Shown one piece after another: positions 1 through 13,200 of a DNA stretch of 64,000 bases (the stretch's first letter is position 1; each line of letters opens with the position of its first letter). Origin of the DNA: Hymenolepis diminuta (taxonomy: Eukaryota; Platyhelminthes; Cestoda; Cyclophyllidea; Hymenolepididae); the NCBI GenBank assembly GCA_900708905.1, contig CAADRB010000031.1, positions 75,480-139,479 of the forward strand. Reading direction: 5' to 3'. The notes below the pieces were generated by a model. It was not told the origin of the DNA and did not search any database. It saw only the letters and a list, made by a program, of their open reading frames with translations. The translations under genes and the position numbers were made by a program.

Positions 1-332
1 AATTAGCATTATCACTTACTTTGTTTTCCTTTACTTTAGTGCTAGGTATACATTTGGAAGTTTAAGTCCTTTCTCTATGATGACATCATTGTGTGAACAT
101 GATTGGCTTTACAAACATACTTGTACGAAGATCCAACTGTTTTCATGGCTTTTCATTAGTAATGAATTGAAGTTTTCAAGTTAATTTTTGTTAAGAGACT
201 ATAGCTTCCGACTGTTGACCAATTGGTAGAGCACTGTTTCTGTTCATTTGCCGTCAGCAGAGAAGGAAGCTGAACAGCAGTCACTTTAAATGACCATCTC
301 CCACAATTTCTTCCGTGTACCTAATGATTTTC

Positions 333-499
333 ACTTTATAAACAGGATAGTTGAAGAGCTGATTTGCAGACACATGTAAGTTCATTCTGATATTGACTGG
401 AATCCATATTAATCCACAACGTAGGAAACTGGTACAATTAATGTAAAGTGATTGTAATTGTAATATAAATTGTAAATTGTAATATTTGTAATATAATTG
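333..499. repeat. Duplicated 167-bp segment, copy 1
   Basis: Identical base for base to 6708-6874. Its 3' third is a string of TGTAATAT/TGTAAATT units. Flanks differ from those of copy 2, and no terminal direct repeats are seen here. Confidence 0.9.
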
Positions 500-1374
500 T
501 AATTACAAAATTCCGAAATTGTAGTATAAATCGGTACGCCCTTAGCAACCTCCATTTATTATGTTATGAATTTTAAAAATATTTCCTAGAATCTAGGACT
601 GTTAGGATGTCCATATTGTAGTCAGCAATCAGTACTCGTTAAGTCGAAGTGATAAGGAGTCACGAGCCTCGACAAAAATTTGAGAAAATGACGGAAATGG
701 CATAACATCCACCATTAGTCAGTAATCATGTGGAGACATCAATGCATGGATATATATTCCTTAGTTTATTTAAAATCAATGTATGCGGTTTTAAAATCAC
801 CTCCAAATTGTTTTAACAGTATTCTTCTTTCATTAAGGGGAGACCAATGTGCTTTTATGCTCAGTCAGTTGTGAAATTGAATACTGCCACTTCTTAATCT
901 TTTAACTTATGCTATTTTTGAAGCATATTTTCTTCGGCCCTCAAATCGATAAGCTCTAGTCTTTGTAAGTGTAAGTGAATAAGGATTTTCATTCTTGTAA
1001 ATGGATGTTCAGCGCAATCGACCCCAAATTCCATTGGAAACTAATCTCCGCTTGAAAATGACTACTCAAATATACTGGAAGCCTGAATGTCAAATAGATA
1101 CCAATCACAACCCGAATTCGTGGATCAGTCAGCCATTCTTACTTTCAATATTGAAAGCTGCGGTCTTTCTGTCCTCTGACCATATTTAAGCCACTGGCCA
1201 TTTTTTTGCCATTATTTTATCCAATGAACTAAAAAATTATATAGTACTTAATAGAATAATTATTTGAAATTTCACTATTACAATTTGAAACTTCATAAAA
1301 TTCATTATCTATCAGAATAGCATTTCCAATCTCTTACTGGCAATGGTTACGTGCTCATCTATAAAGGGAGGATT

Positions 1375-1540
1375 TTTGAGTTCCAGTGTCAACCAATTTA
1401 CACTCAGTGAACGGAGTGGCCAACCGTACTGATTGTCTGGTAGCAGTATTAGAGTTTCTCACCAGAAGAGCTCTCTGATAATACTTCCCTCTCTAAGGTG
1501 AGCGTTGAAAAAAGCTTTTTCAAATAGGCTTTAGAGTTAT
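1375..1540 (+). mobile_element. SINE-like copy, body only
   Basis: Matches the body of the 63.5-kb element (GAACGGAGTGGCCAACC, TTTCTCACCAGAAGAG, GGTGAGCGTTGAAAAAAGC). Head degraded (diverged by eye). Confidence 0.65.
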
Positions 1541-3662
1541 TCTGTTACTTCCGATAAATTACGAAAGAAAACTGATTAGTTTGGTCTGAAGAAGGCCTAC
1601 ATGTTTTAAAATCGACTGCGCATAGAATCAAAGCCATATCTACCAAATCCAAACAATAGTCCCTCTGATTATGTATAGAATTTATTGAGAACATTTCAAA
1701 AACTAATTTAATAAAATTAATAAAAATCAATAATAAAATGAAATTGATGGAAAATAAAACAGTTAACAATTTCCTTACGAATTTCCCCTAATATGACTAA
1801 AGTGTCAACTAAAAATCCATCGGGCAAAATATCACAATTAAAACTAATTAAAATAATCCTCTTGTGTTAAATCGAAACTAAAAATAGGTTCCATAAATCC
1901 CTACTTCGTTTCTGGTGCTGAAAGTTGATACAAAGATTCAACAAAGAAGAATTAATTTTAACCCAATTGTCGCACATACTGGACTACCTTAAGAAAGACA
2001 AGAAAGAAGACTGATACATGTGACAGTTCTCACAATGTTGTCTTTGTCACATGAGGATGAAACCGTTTTCGTCTAAAGGGGAATTTCACCCCTTATTTAG
2101 GAAGTTTTGAATACAAAAAACCCTCCGAGTTGGCAAATAGCATGAGAATCGAAGACGAATGTGCATAAAGAAATAGCCAGAAGGGTAGGAGCTTAAAAAG
2201 TTACATTTCTACCTGAAAGTATTACCATCAAAACCATGTTATGCAGTAGAAATATACCGGAAACGATAAGAATCTACAAAAATATTATTTATTATTAAGC
2301 CAACACCAATTTCTCATACGTTTTCAGGACTTTTCAGTCAAATATTGGAGTCTGTTTTTTTCTATCTACTATTGACACAGGAATAATGATTGAATTTTGA
2401 CAAGCACAGGAAATATTCATGCTTAGTCAGCGCGAATCTCTTTATCGATTAGAGTACATATATTATCTTAATAATGATTTTCCTCTTATTTATAGGGCTA
2501 TTATACATTACACTCTTCGGAAAAGGAGAGTGAAGGATGAAGCCCTACGCTTTACCAAAATTTTTATCTAGCTCATCACTGGGACTTAATTATCACGACC
2601 TCACAGTTGAGCTTGAAGTATTTGACCCTGCTGCAACCATCTTGTGTCCTCAAGTGACTTATTTTAATTTGTGAGACAAATTAATCAAGTGGTCCTTGAA
2701 TGAGTGCTACTAGCGTACAGCTTCCTCGATCAGCAATGTCCGGAACCATTCCATCTGTTCATGCTACTCTTTCTATAAAATTATATAAAGCCCCTCTTAT
2801 AATCACACACACACTCAGATGCACGCTTGTCATTTACCGACTCCGCTTCCCTCTCATCTCCCCTCACCTTTAACTCTCTCTTGTTCTCTGAAATCCTCAT
2901 CGTGAACTGCTGTTTGCTTTTGCTAGTTTCCAGCCTTTAGTTGTTACCTCTGCAAGAGCATAGTTAATATTTTAATTTCGGCAGAGATCGTAAGAAATAT
3001 TTTGTCCATAGAGTTTGATATTTCAATTTGTTCGCCATTCAGGTTAGTTTAAATAATACAGGGAACACATTTTGCTACTTCGGATTTACGTTAACTTTAA
3101 CCACCTACAATAATCATAATTGAATATTTCCTCAAAGATAAGCTTATGTAAGGAGTGGGATGCCATTCTGTCATGGGAAATTTCAACTATCATTTTATTT
3201 TGCAAGGTTTGAGGCATCTTTAAAATTGCGCACTTGAAGTAGTTGCGTGTCTTTTTTGTCTGTGGAACTGTGATCTTCTTGATAAAGTGAAAACATTGCG
3301 AACACTTTTATGCAGTTAATAGCGTTGCATTTCACCCTTCTGGAGAGAACTGCCGTGCGGTAGAATTTCACAGTCTGAGAATTTTGTTAAATCGTCCACT
3401 CCTAATTCCCGATCTCAGTTATTTGTGCTTAAAAAGAGGAGTAACTATTTTTCCCTCCTAGTTTGTGCCATCTGTTGTTTGTGGATAATTAGGGACTTCT
3501 TTCATTCCTTAAGTTTCCAGTTGCTCCACCATATAAAATTTCTATATATTTTTTTCAGAAATTGGCAATGCTAGGTTTGTAGGCATCTATGATATTAATC
3601 CGGTACCGATACGAAAAAAGGTTCATATGTTAAGCAAATTATTTACTAACGTGCTGTAAACT

Positions 3663-4015
3663 TTTATTTGTTAAGAACGCTAGGATTAGATTCAAAATTC
3701 TATATTGATAATGAACACATAGTTTAAGAAGTCAGACTTTTCCAACATTTCACAAGAAAGTCAAAAAAAGAGGTGAATAGTAAAAGGGGAGAGTAAACCC
3801 AAGTTTGGAGGACAAATGAAGAGGTATGGCTATAAGAAACATGCTACCCGTATAATAGCCAATGTCAATCTTAGGTAGGAGAATACCTACAATGAGCGTC
3901 GACTTGTATGCAAAAGAGTGGGGCGAAGAATATGTACACGCTTGGGATGGAAGTGAAAATGAAACCTGGCTGGCAAATGCTCTTTCCGCAACCTGAAGGA
4001 AAATTCTTGCCATAT
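3663..4015 (-). other. unc5: Probable unc5 3' UTR with poly(A) signal
   Basis: The first AATAAA hexamer on the minus strand after the stop is at 3668-3663, about 350 nt downstream. The stretch has no splice pattern or coding homology. The end of transcription is inferred from this hexamer alone; in AT-rich DNA such hexamers are common, and longer UTRs are possible. Confidence 0.35.
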
Positions 4016-4205
4016 TTACACGTGATCTCCTCGTGAGCCAGGAGTTTGTGATCGTATCAGATTGGCACAGTCTAACCGATGCATAGTTTGAAGAACTGAT
4101 ACCAATTCCTGATTGGCCAGAGATCCTTTCATGTTAGTAGTAGCTTCCCAGAGATTTAGGATCATTTCAGTTGGACGCTGAGTTGATGCGAAGTACGGTA
4201 GGAAT
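4016..4205 (-). CDS. unc5: unc5 exon 15: death domain end and stop
   Basis: 190 nt, entering in phase 2, residues 1057-1119 then TAA at 4018-4016. Starts FLPYFASTQRPTEMILNLWE, matching vertebrate SFFASKPSPTAMILNLWEA, and runs through the last helix (LVSVLQTMHRLDCANLI). The tail SQTPGSRGDHV ends in a class III PDZ-ligand-like D-x-V (vertebrate UNC5A also ends in a PDZ ligand, but of different sequence). Acceptor TATTTAG. Confidence 0.95.
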
Positions 4206-7200
4206 CTAAATAGAGAATATTTTTTTCAATTAACCATTGATTTTTTGGAAAAAAGTTGTAGTCAATCCGATTTTTACCTTTCCATATTCAAATGTTGAGC
4301 AAGTTGTCTCCAATCATTGCCTAGTGGAGCAATTGGATCAAGCATACTACACAGTTGGGAGATCACGTATGATTGTAATCTAAAAAAGTAACTTTAATAT
4401 AATTATCTAATCGTTAATAGGGCTCGCTTTGATTAAATAAAGCTATACTTACCGGAAATCATTCTGTTCACAGAATGAAGAATTTCCGATTTGGCTGGTT
4501 ATCAGGTGTTGACCCTGGAATTAAATTAAGAAATGATGATATAATATGTAAAATCACACTACAAACCTACTTAAGGAAATCCTAATGTAGCATTTCAGTC
4601 CTTCCGCTCCTTACACCATTTTCTAAAGATCAAACTTATCATTCATTATTTGCGTTTTACTTTGAGTGTGGCTAAGAGAGTTGAACGAAAATCTCGCCAC
4701 AGACTATCAACTACAAGTAACATACGATTATGCTGATAAGTACCACCTAAACAGTGATTCATTTGTCATAAACGGCTATTAAACAATGACTAACCGAAGA
4801 GGTTCAAAGGTTCCATTCCCTTGACAGGATAAATTCTAGAAAACACCTTGTGTCTTTCTTTTTCTCCTCTAATTCCGTTGATTTACCGTTTTGGTTTTAG
4901 TGAGGAGACGGATAGCACACATTTTTTCTACTCTTTAATTTCCTAAGACATTTCACCGCATTGTCTTAAAGAAGCTATTTCATTTCAATCTATTCACTAT
5001 CTCTTTCAAGTTTGACCTATGTCAACTATCAATTACTTGGTTCGCTTTACGAACAAACATTATAAATTATATAATTTTTTTACAGAACCAGACTGTGAAT
5101 TGATAATATATAGTCAATGACAGTTTTTCTGTCAATCCTGTCCGAAATAATATTTTTAATTCATATGAAATGATGACACAAAGCATTGCGTAGCTAATCT
5201 ACAACTATGAAGTTTTCTTAATCTACTCCTGAAGTTGGTGAGAGTATTACCAGTACTTGAGATACTGACTATCGCCACAAATCGAACTGAAGGTATCTCC
5301 AGCTGCTTTCATAGACTTTCATCCAAAATTCTTAACTATATGTATATAGCATCGTTCTTTGTAAAGAAAAAGCCCAATGGTCGATTCCTCATATCAGCTC
5401 ACTTTCGTCGTTCATTTTTAGTTTCCGGTTTCTTCTATTAAGAGACCGGATGGGTCGCTAGATGATTCTGGCTAGATGACAGACATGTCTTGTCTTTTGA
5501 ACAATTTACAGACGACAAAAATTGCCTTATGGAAAGATTCGCAACGCTTGTGACACTCGGCAGTCTTTCAGAGAAAACATGTATCATCTAATCAGACAGT
5601 AAAATCACCGAATATCATGTCAGAAGAGAGAAATAAAGGGGTAGGGGGCGAAAGGAATAGGGGGTAATAGGGGCATTTTTATAATCTTTGCTTATCAAGA
5701 AGTAGTAGCAGCAAACGAAGGAGGAGGATGAAGGCAAGGAGGAAGAAGGAATGCTAGTCGAATTTGTCAGTTTTCGCCTGGCGCAGCGAATTTAATCAAG
5801 AAGTAATCGAAAGACAAAATGATGGTTTATAAATAGGATGGGTAGATTGATTTCAAAAGTACAAATTATTACCAGCTATTCTTATTCAGTTATTAATTAT
5901 ACATACAGATTTTCTTTCAAATTAGACCAGAGTAGTGTGACTCAAATGTAATAATGTCTTACCTCGGGACTACCGTTGTTAATATTCAAATGCAGTAGCT
6001 GTTGTGTTCCTTGAACTCCATCTTGTTGACAAGCAATGGTGCAGTGAAGCCCTGACGCAACATCATCAACTCGTTCCAAAGTAAAAGCACAATGTAGTAG
6101 GGTATTGCGGTTTCCACTCCAGATATGTCGGAATGGAATCTCCTGAAATAAATAAATCGTTTATTTTGGGGCTGATTTGTTTTGAGAATGGAAAAAGAGC
6201 CAAATATAGAGAAAGGAAACAGGAACTAAGAAAGGTGTACTGTGTTCTCAAAAGCACCACTTTAGTGAGTCATATAATAAAAAAGCTTTACAGACAGGGT
6301 AAGTTCCTGAGTTGCAGCGTTGAAACCGATAGAGTATTTTTAGGGCATTTAAGGAATGATGTCTCCGAAAATGTGTTAGAAAAATGGGGGATACATCAGA
6401 GTGATATCAATCAAATGTATAAGCAAATAAAATGTTTGTTTCAGATTTAAGGGACATTTCACCTTTTATATTGTCGTAAATGTGGTGAATTTACGTGACG
6501 ATTCTACAGAGTACTTGAGAAGTAACTCCATATTTCATGTGTTGAATAAATAAAGCAGTTTTTTAGAAAAAGGAAATAATAAGAACACATATAACACTCG
6601 ATTTTATTTAAAATTCAAATTACACTAAAGCAATTGGCTGCGATCTCTTAAGCAGCTCGGGAACGGACTTTGACGGTCTTTCTGGAACATTTATTGATTC
6701 AGTATCAACTTTATAAACAGGATAGTTGAAGAGCTGATTTGCAGACACATGTAAGTTCATTCTGATATTGACTGGAATCCATATTAATCCACAACGTAGG
6801 AAACTGGTACAATTAATGTAAAGTGATTGTAATTGTAATATAAATTGTAAATTGTAATATTTGTAATATAATTGATCCAGTATCAACTTTACACAGAATA
6901 ACTGGTTACTAAACCCAAAAGTGTGCCGATAACAGGGAAGTTACTTTTCAATCAACCTTTTAATGTAAATGCACAACCCAAAGCTGTTAACAAAAACAAT
7001 GGTTACTGGCAGAACAATATGCCGTTAAATGATCACTTGAACTTTTGCATACCTATTTGTGGAGTATTTCGACGTTTACTTCATGGAAGTTGTAAATTTC
7101 TTATCATATGCATCTATCCCCTTTCAACCACTTTCCCAATCTTTGAATACCCGGACATCACTGCGGTGATGCCGCATTGCTTTTTATGTTTTTCTAACGT

Positions 7201-10200
7201 CTCGTCGATGTGAAAATAGTGTCGCGGAAATGCAGAAAATACTACGGCAAATCGTGGGAGATAATACACTAAAAGATTGGCTTGAACTCTTACAAAATGT
7301 TTGTACAAGGGCGGCAACAGGAACTTAGATGTTAATCATTTCTATTTCAAAGATGAGTAATGAAGTTGAGATTCGAAGTAAACTGGTCCATCTACTGATC
7401 AACCGTAGATGCGGGTACAGTGACTAACCAAGACAACAACTTGGCGAATTAAATGAAAAGCCTAAATGATTATTGCTAGCTACTAAATCTAAAGTAACAC
7501 GAGGATTTTTTATAGAAAAGTGACCAAAGAACTATTCATTTCCTAATAGTAAGTGAAATATAACACCTAAACAACTAAACCTCATAATTGAACATAGTTT
7601 TAGGCTTTGCTGTCACCGTCATAAAAGTATCTATATATAATTTAGGCAACCCATAGAGACATTTTATGGCTGAAGTAGTTCAGAATGAGAAGGAAAAAAG
7701 GAGAAGATAGGTAATTCAAACGCCACTTTTCCTTCACACCATTAAAAATTATAGCTGTTTCTATGTAGCTTGGATATTTGAAAATATTTCGCTATCAGTC
7801 CGGAAGAGTTGTCGGAAGTTTTAGTGGTCGAGGAACGAACTGTGCTGACAGATTCCACCAAGGATATCAGAAGTATTCTATTTTTCTTCCTATTAATTGG
7901 ATTGCGTTTACGTAAGGTTATTCGACAAGTAAAAAGGAAGGCATTGGTAATTCAAGTGAAGGTGTTATCAAAACAAGCAACTGAGCAGAAATCTTTAATG
8001 ATTAATTCTGGCGAATACAGTTCACTTTTCCCCTGTGACAGTAAATTAAGGTATAGGCAGAAGAATATATGAGGGTAATATATTATGTACGCAAACATCT
8101 GGAATTGTATCACTTCCTAATGTCATCAAAAGTAGGACACCCCTAGCACTCTACCGTCGGTGACGAAAACTAGTTGAGAAACCCCTGACCTACTACAAAG
8201 ATAACTGAAAAGACGAAAAAGAGAAGAAGTGAAGAGGTTATGTTAAGAAAGGCAGAGAAAAAACTAATGAAAAACATAGAGAGCTAGCGGAAAGATAGCA
8301 AACTTGATTTAAATAAAAACTACCTATTGCATTGCGAATACGAAAAGAGTACGATAACTTGGTATCTGTTTTTCGTTCGCTGAAAGATAGCATATATGCT
8401 ATTTATCAAAACATATTTTTCCAAATAAAATCAGTATTACGGATCCCCTTTGTCGTGATTTTACAGTTTGACAGCTAGTTATCTGCCGAGCTATCAGATC
8501 TCAGAGAGCAGAATTATATCTTGTAAATATATATATGATGCTATCAAAAATGGACGAGGAAGTGTTTACCTGACACGATAGTCTTGTTCTCCAATGTGTT
8601 GCTAGTTCTTGAATACGGAAGACTAAGCCACCAGCATTGTTTCTGAATAGCATCTGCTTTCCGCCTCCAATTAACTGTCCATCTAGCTTTGCCTCCGTGT
8701 CTTTTACATGTCTTACAGCGTCAGGAGTATCAAGTACAGCATAGATTCGAAGACTGCAATCGGTGGCCATTGTCAATCTTCCAGCGAATGCAATTAACCT
8801 CAATCGTTTCGAAAGAGGCGGAGCTAATGGAGGTAATGTGAAGGTATCATTTGTTGTTTCCGTGGCCATACTGCTTCCACTATGGTTCTCACTGCAATCT
8901 GTGGACATTCCCATTCTTGCAGGTCCAACCAGTAATGTAGCTGGATTTGTAGGAGCTAATGCAGCTGCTTGACCAATCAGGCAGAAACGAAGAGGATACT
9001 GGGTCATCAGATGGACTTGATTCCCGTTCAGATGACAGTGAATTGGATCACGAGCCTGTTCTTGGCCCACTCGAGAAACCTCCTGTAAAAACAAATCAAG
9101 TAAGTAAAATTAGAATTTTACTAAATTTCAATGAATCACTGATTACGGAACTAGGATTCGAATTTCACTCCCCTTTTTAATTAATTAATATTCAAAAGAG
9201 TAAATGGAATAAATCATTTTGCATGAAGGTCTTAATTAAAGTGATTACCTTCCATGACCATTCGATAGTATTAGATTCAGCATCTTTGTAAAGGGAGTCG
9301 AATCCGGAACTACAGTAGCAATGAATGCTAAATGACCAAATACCCTGACCGGTCATATTGGCACAATGTGGAAAGGTGACAATTACTGGTTTTGACAGGG
9401 GTGCTCCGGGAAGACCTACTTGTATTACTGAACTCAACAGAGTTTGGTGTTCTAAAAAAGATGAAAAATAATAATTTTATTGAATATAACAGCGAAATTC
9501 TGGAACCTTACAAATAAAATGGTCAGGGCATTGTCCTTACGAACTTTACTATAAAAATGAGTGACAGAGAATACGATAGTCATTCATAATGAAAGAGAAC
9601 AAAGAGAAATTTGCACCCTTGTAATTAATAAGCCAAAATTGTGAACAAGTGGCAGAGTAAAGTTCAAAACGCAGACCGAGAGGTAAGACATACACAGGAA
9701 GAATTGAATTAGGCAAAAACGGGTAAAATTGATAAGCCAATTACGATAATAGTTCAATGTAGGCAGGACATAAAGTCACAACAAACCAGTACAATTAGAG
9801 GATTATGTTAGTTAAATTGCTGTCAAACGTTTTCGTAAATGCGCAAATTTATGTGTATGAATGATGTGTAACATGGAAGTTATGAATAAAATAACCGTGA
9901 TTAATTCCACAGAATCACATAGAATCTACTTTATTTCATTCTTCTTTCTTAATTAAAATGGAATAAATTAGGTAGTAAGTGGTGATTAAACTTGCATGAG
10001 TTTCACCACTAAAACAATTGTCATAGTAACCCTAGGACAACAATACCGAACGAAAACCTCGCCTTCTTCGCATGTCTAAAAAATGACGACGTTATCCAAA
10101 GGACAGGTGAGATGACGTATCCCACCTGTATGAGTCATGAGACGAGGTGAATACACAGATAGGTCGCACAGGCCCCCTCCTTTCCCCAAAATATCCTCTG

Positions 10201-13200
10201 AAGACCATTCACATATATAAGATTTATAGTTATGGTATCTGTGCCTTTTACGCCAATTGGGCTACCACTTAGTTTACATTAACTGGATAAACAGTGAGAA
10301 TCCCCATTTTCTTACGAGTCAACGACTGAAATTTCGTCCCTTCTTTCCCACGGTCCACCGAATATATTTAGAATAAAGATTTACTGGTACAAATGTTAGC
10401 TATCAACGTGTGATACTCATAATCAAATCAAGTGTTGTTTTTTTCTATGCACATTTTGATGAATATACAACACCATGTCCTTATTTTTTGCTTGAACAAA
10501 TACATGACTTTTGGGTTATTAAAAAACAGATGACACTTGCCATTCAATGCTGGCCAGTACTTTTCATCCCTACATGCAGCGAGATAGACTTCTCTTGACA
10601 CACCAGCGGGAATGGCTCCGGGTGGGATACGAAGATTAATTCCTGAAAGAAAAATGAGATAAGGGTAGTTTGAATTATAGAATGGTAGTGGTTTTAGATC
10701 CTACCTACGTTGAAACTTGATTCGATTATTGATTTTCACCAGTTTACACCAAGTTCACTTTGTCCTGAGTTTGACCTAGAGCAGTTGAGAATGGTCATGG
10801 CTTATTTAGTTTTTTCCCAACCTGTAAGTTAGTTTCATCTACCATGAAATACAAACCCTGTCCCAATTAGAGTATTTTATCATGTTATTTGCTTATTCTC
10901 TTCGTTATGATGCATCTCATTGTTCTAAAGGCCAAAGGGTGACAATGGTCTGGGGAATGTCCATTCAGGAAATGAATAACCATAGTATATTCGTGTCCAT
11001 TCATCCTTAGAGGAAGAAAAATGGCGTCCCTCATATTTCGGGTTGATTTGATTGAGAGATGTCAGATATTGCAAGGAGTCTTCGTGTCTCATCAACATCA
11101 AAGTGAATAACGTAAATTCTATTAACTGACTCAGCTATGGAAAAGAGTTTTGTAAAGAGTGGCTTGGAAATAAGAAAAAATCCGACCACGCCTAAGTTTT
11201 AAAATACTCACTAATCAAACAAGAAAACCGATAGACGTTGAGTTTTAATACCGGAGCATAGTCAATTTTCCAGGTGAAAATGCCACCTACAATCAGGAAT
11301 GATCAAACAACAGTACGAAATTTTCTAATATGCCTCCCCTCGATGTAAATTAAGGCTTGGATTAACTAAATAAGTACCTCAAAAGACACAACATTCAAAT
11401 CCGACCCAGTTTTAATACGATATTTGTCAAACACTGAATCGAACTGTTGTGATCCTCATTTTCAATTGATATTTGGTCGACTACAGAACTGATTACAACC
11501 CAAAAATCCCCGAAAAACCTTACCGATTAAAATCAAAGGGCGTTTCTCTACTGCCTAAGTTTTCAAATTAACTTTACAATAGTTTGTTCTATCAAAGTAT
11601 CATTAAATGTCCTAACACAAATAAACTGCCACTCTTTGCGCTTTCTATGATTTGATCCACCGGTTGAATAGAAAAACCATCCCAGTTATGCCGATTGCGC
11701 AACGAGTAACGTGTTCATTCGCGGCCATAGGACTCAGATTCTATTCCCACAAAGGCAAAACCAATGAACGGAATGACCAACCACAGTGAGTAGGTCTGAC
11801 TAATAAAGGGAGTGACAGCATTCCAACTTCCCACCAAGAAGACTTCCTGATGCTACTTCTCTATCCAAGATGAGTTTCGGAAAACGCTTCCTTAAATGCG
11901 CTCATGAGATTTATCACTATAGTAAATGTGTTCTATAGAGGAATAGACAGAATATCCCTCAACTATTCTTCACAAACTCATCGAAAGTTGAGCTATACTA
12001 CTATGCTACTATAGCGCATATACTAAAGGGTAATCGACATAGGCAATGGACAGAGTTATTGGCTTACCAGACTCTGGTAAATGGACGATGCCTCCCACAG
12101 AACCGATGTTTGCCCAAGTAGCACTTCCTGTTTCCCCTGCTGAAACAGGTAGTGGTGGTATCAATGGGAAAATAGAATCCGCAGAAGTCCCGATTTCATG
12201 ATAAAATGCGGAAGAATTGTCATCTCCACCTTCACCAGAAAGAATTCCATTGTTTGAAGTCGACGAAGGACTCAAGTAGATCGGCTGCTGTTGTTGATTG
12301 CCTGTCTGGAGACCTCCAGCTGAAGATGACCCGCTAGACCTGGATGGTAACATATGAAGGGGAGGAGCAGGAGGTATGAGGGGTGTTTGCGGTGGAGCAT
12401 TTGCATATCCTCCAACTGTTAATGGAGAAAACTGCAATACACTCGAATCCTTTGGCCTGTTGATTTAAGATGAAGAAAAAACATTTTTTAAATTCCCACT
12501 AAAATGGATCGCATTTGTGCTAAAAAAATAGCTGGTATCCATAAACTCATTTAATATGCATGAATACGCGTCAAGACTATGCCAAAAAGTGATGGGTTAG
12601 TCAAACAAAGCCTCTGCTTAGGCGAGATTTTCGTTGAAGAAATGCAAACTATGACAACCGAGAAGAGGTAAAACCCGCTAGAACGGTAATGACCTTTTAA
12701 AAATTGCAAAAGTAACCTCAAAATCCTAGAGAGAAAGATAATTAATGAACCTTGAATCAACCAAGCGAACATTAACTAAATATTCGATAAAAATTGTGAT
12801 TAAATTTTGCAACTGTTTATGAAGTCTAATTTACATGGGATGTAGAACATTGAATGCCAAATGATCTCTGACATTTAACACGAATCAGTCTGTAATTCAC
12901 CTTGGAACTTATCCAATTTATTTACTTAATTTTTTAAAGCAATTTGGACTTTTCGTAGGGATGGTGATTTTGGTGTTTATACAAAATAGATCACATTTTA
13001 AGCGTTTTTGTCGGCGCCGAGAACTGTCATTCGTTGAAGTCAGTTAGTTATTTCAAAATTGCCAAAGTAGTTTTGTGTTCACATTTCATTGAAATAAGCG
13101 TGTATATTAATTTATAAAAGCCATGGTTATAACGCTTATATTTGGCGAAATGTAAACGTTAAACTCAGTGACTTTTTTAAAGTTGAATTTCATCAACAGC

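Larger units (their letters stand above)
1..3662. other. Downstream flank of unc5, no gene seen
   Basis: AT-rich, with only short chance ORFs. Contains one copy of a 167-bp duplicated segment (333-499) and a SINE-like copy (about 1375-1540). A CT-rich strip at 2805-2895 (ACACACAC then CTCTCTC-type runs) is low-complexity. Confidence 0.6.

Noticed and set aside
215..240. tRNA-like GGTAGAGCAC
   Set aside because: No B box and no cloverleaf can be drawn downstream.
5235..5441. ORF with a KKKPNGRFLISAHFR stretch resembling the start of a retrotransposon reverse transcriptase
   Set aside because: Only about 15 residues are suggestive; no catalytic motif or further RT blocks follow in any frame nearby.
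6133..6450. 105-codon plus-strand ORF
   Set aside because: Overlaps unc5 exon 12 and its intron on the opposite strand by only a few bases; no homology and no splice or start support.
8763..9180. Plus-strand ORFs of 69 and 73 codons
   Set aside because: Antisense shadows of unc5 exon 11, whose minus-strand frame is homologous to UNC5.
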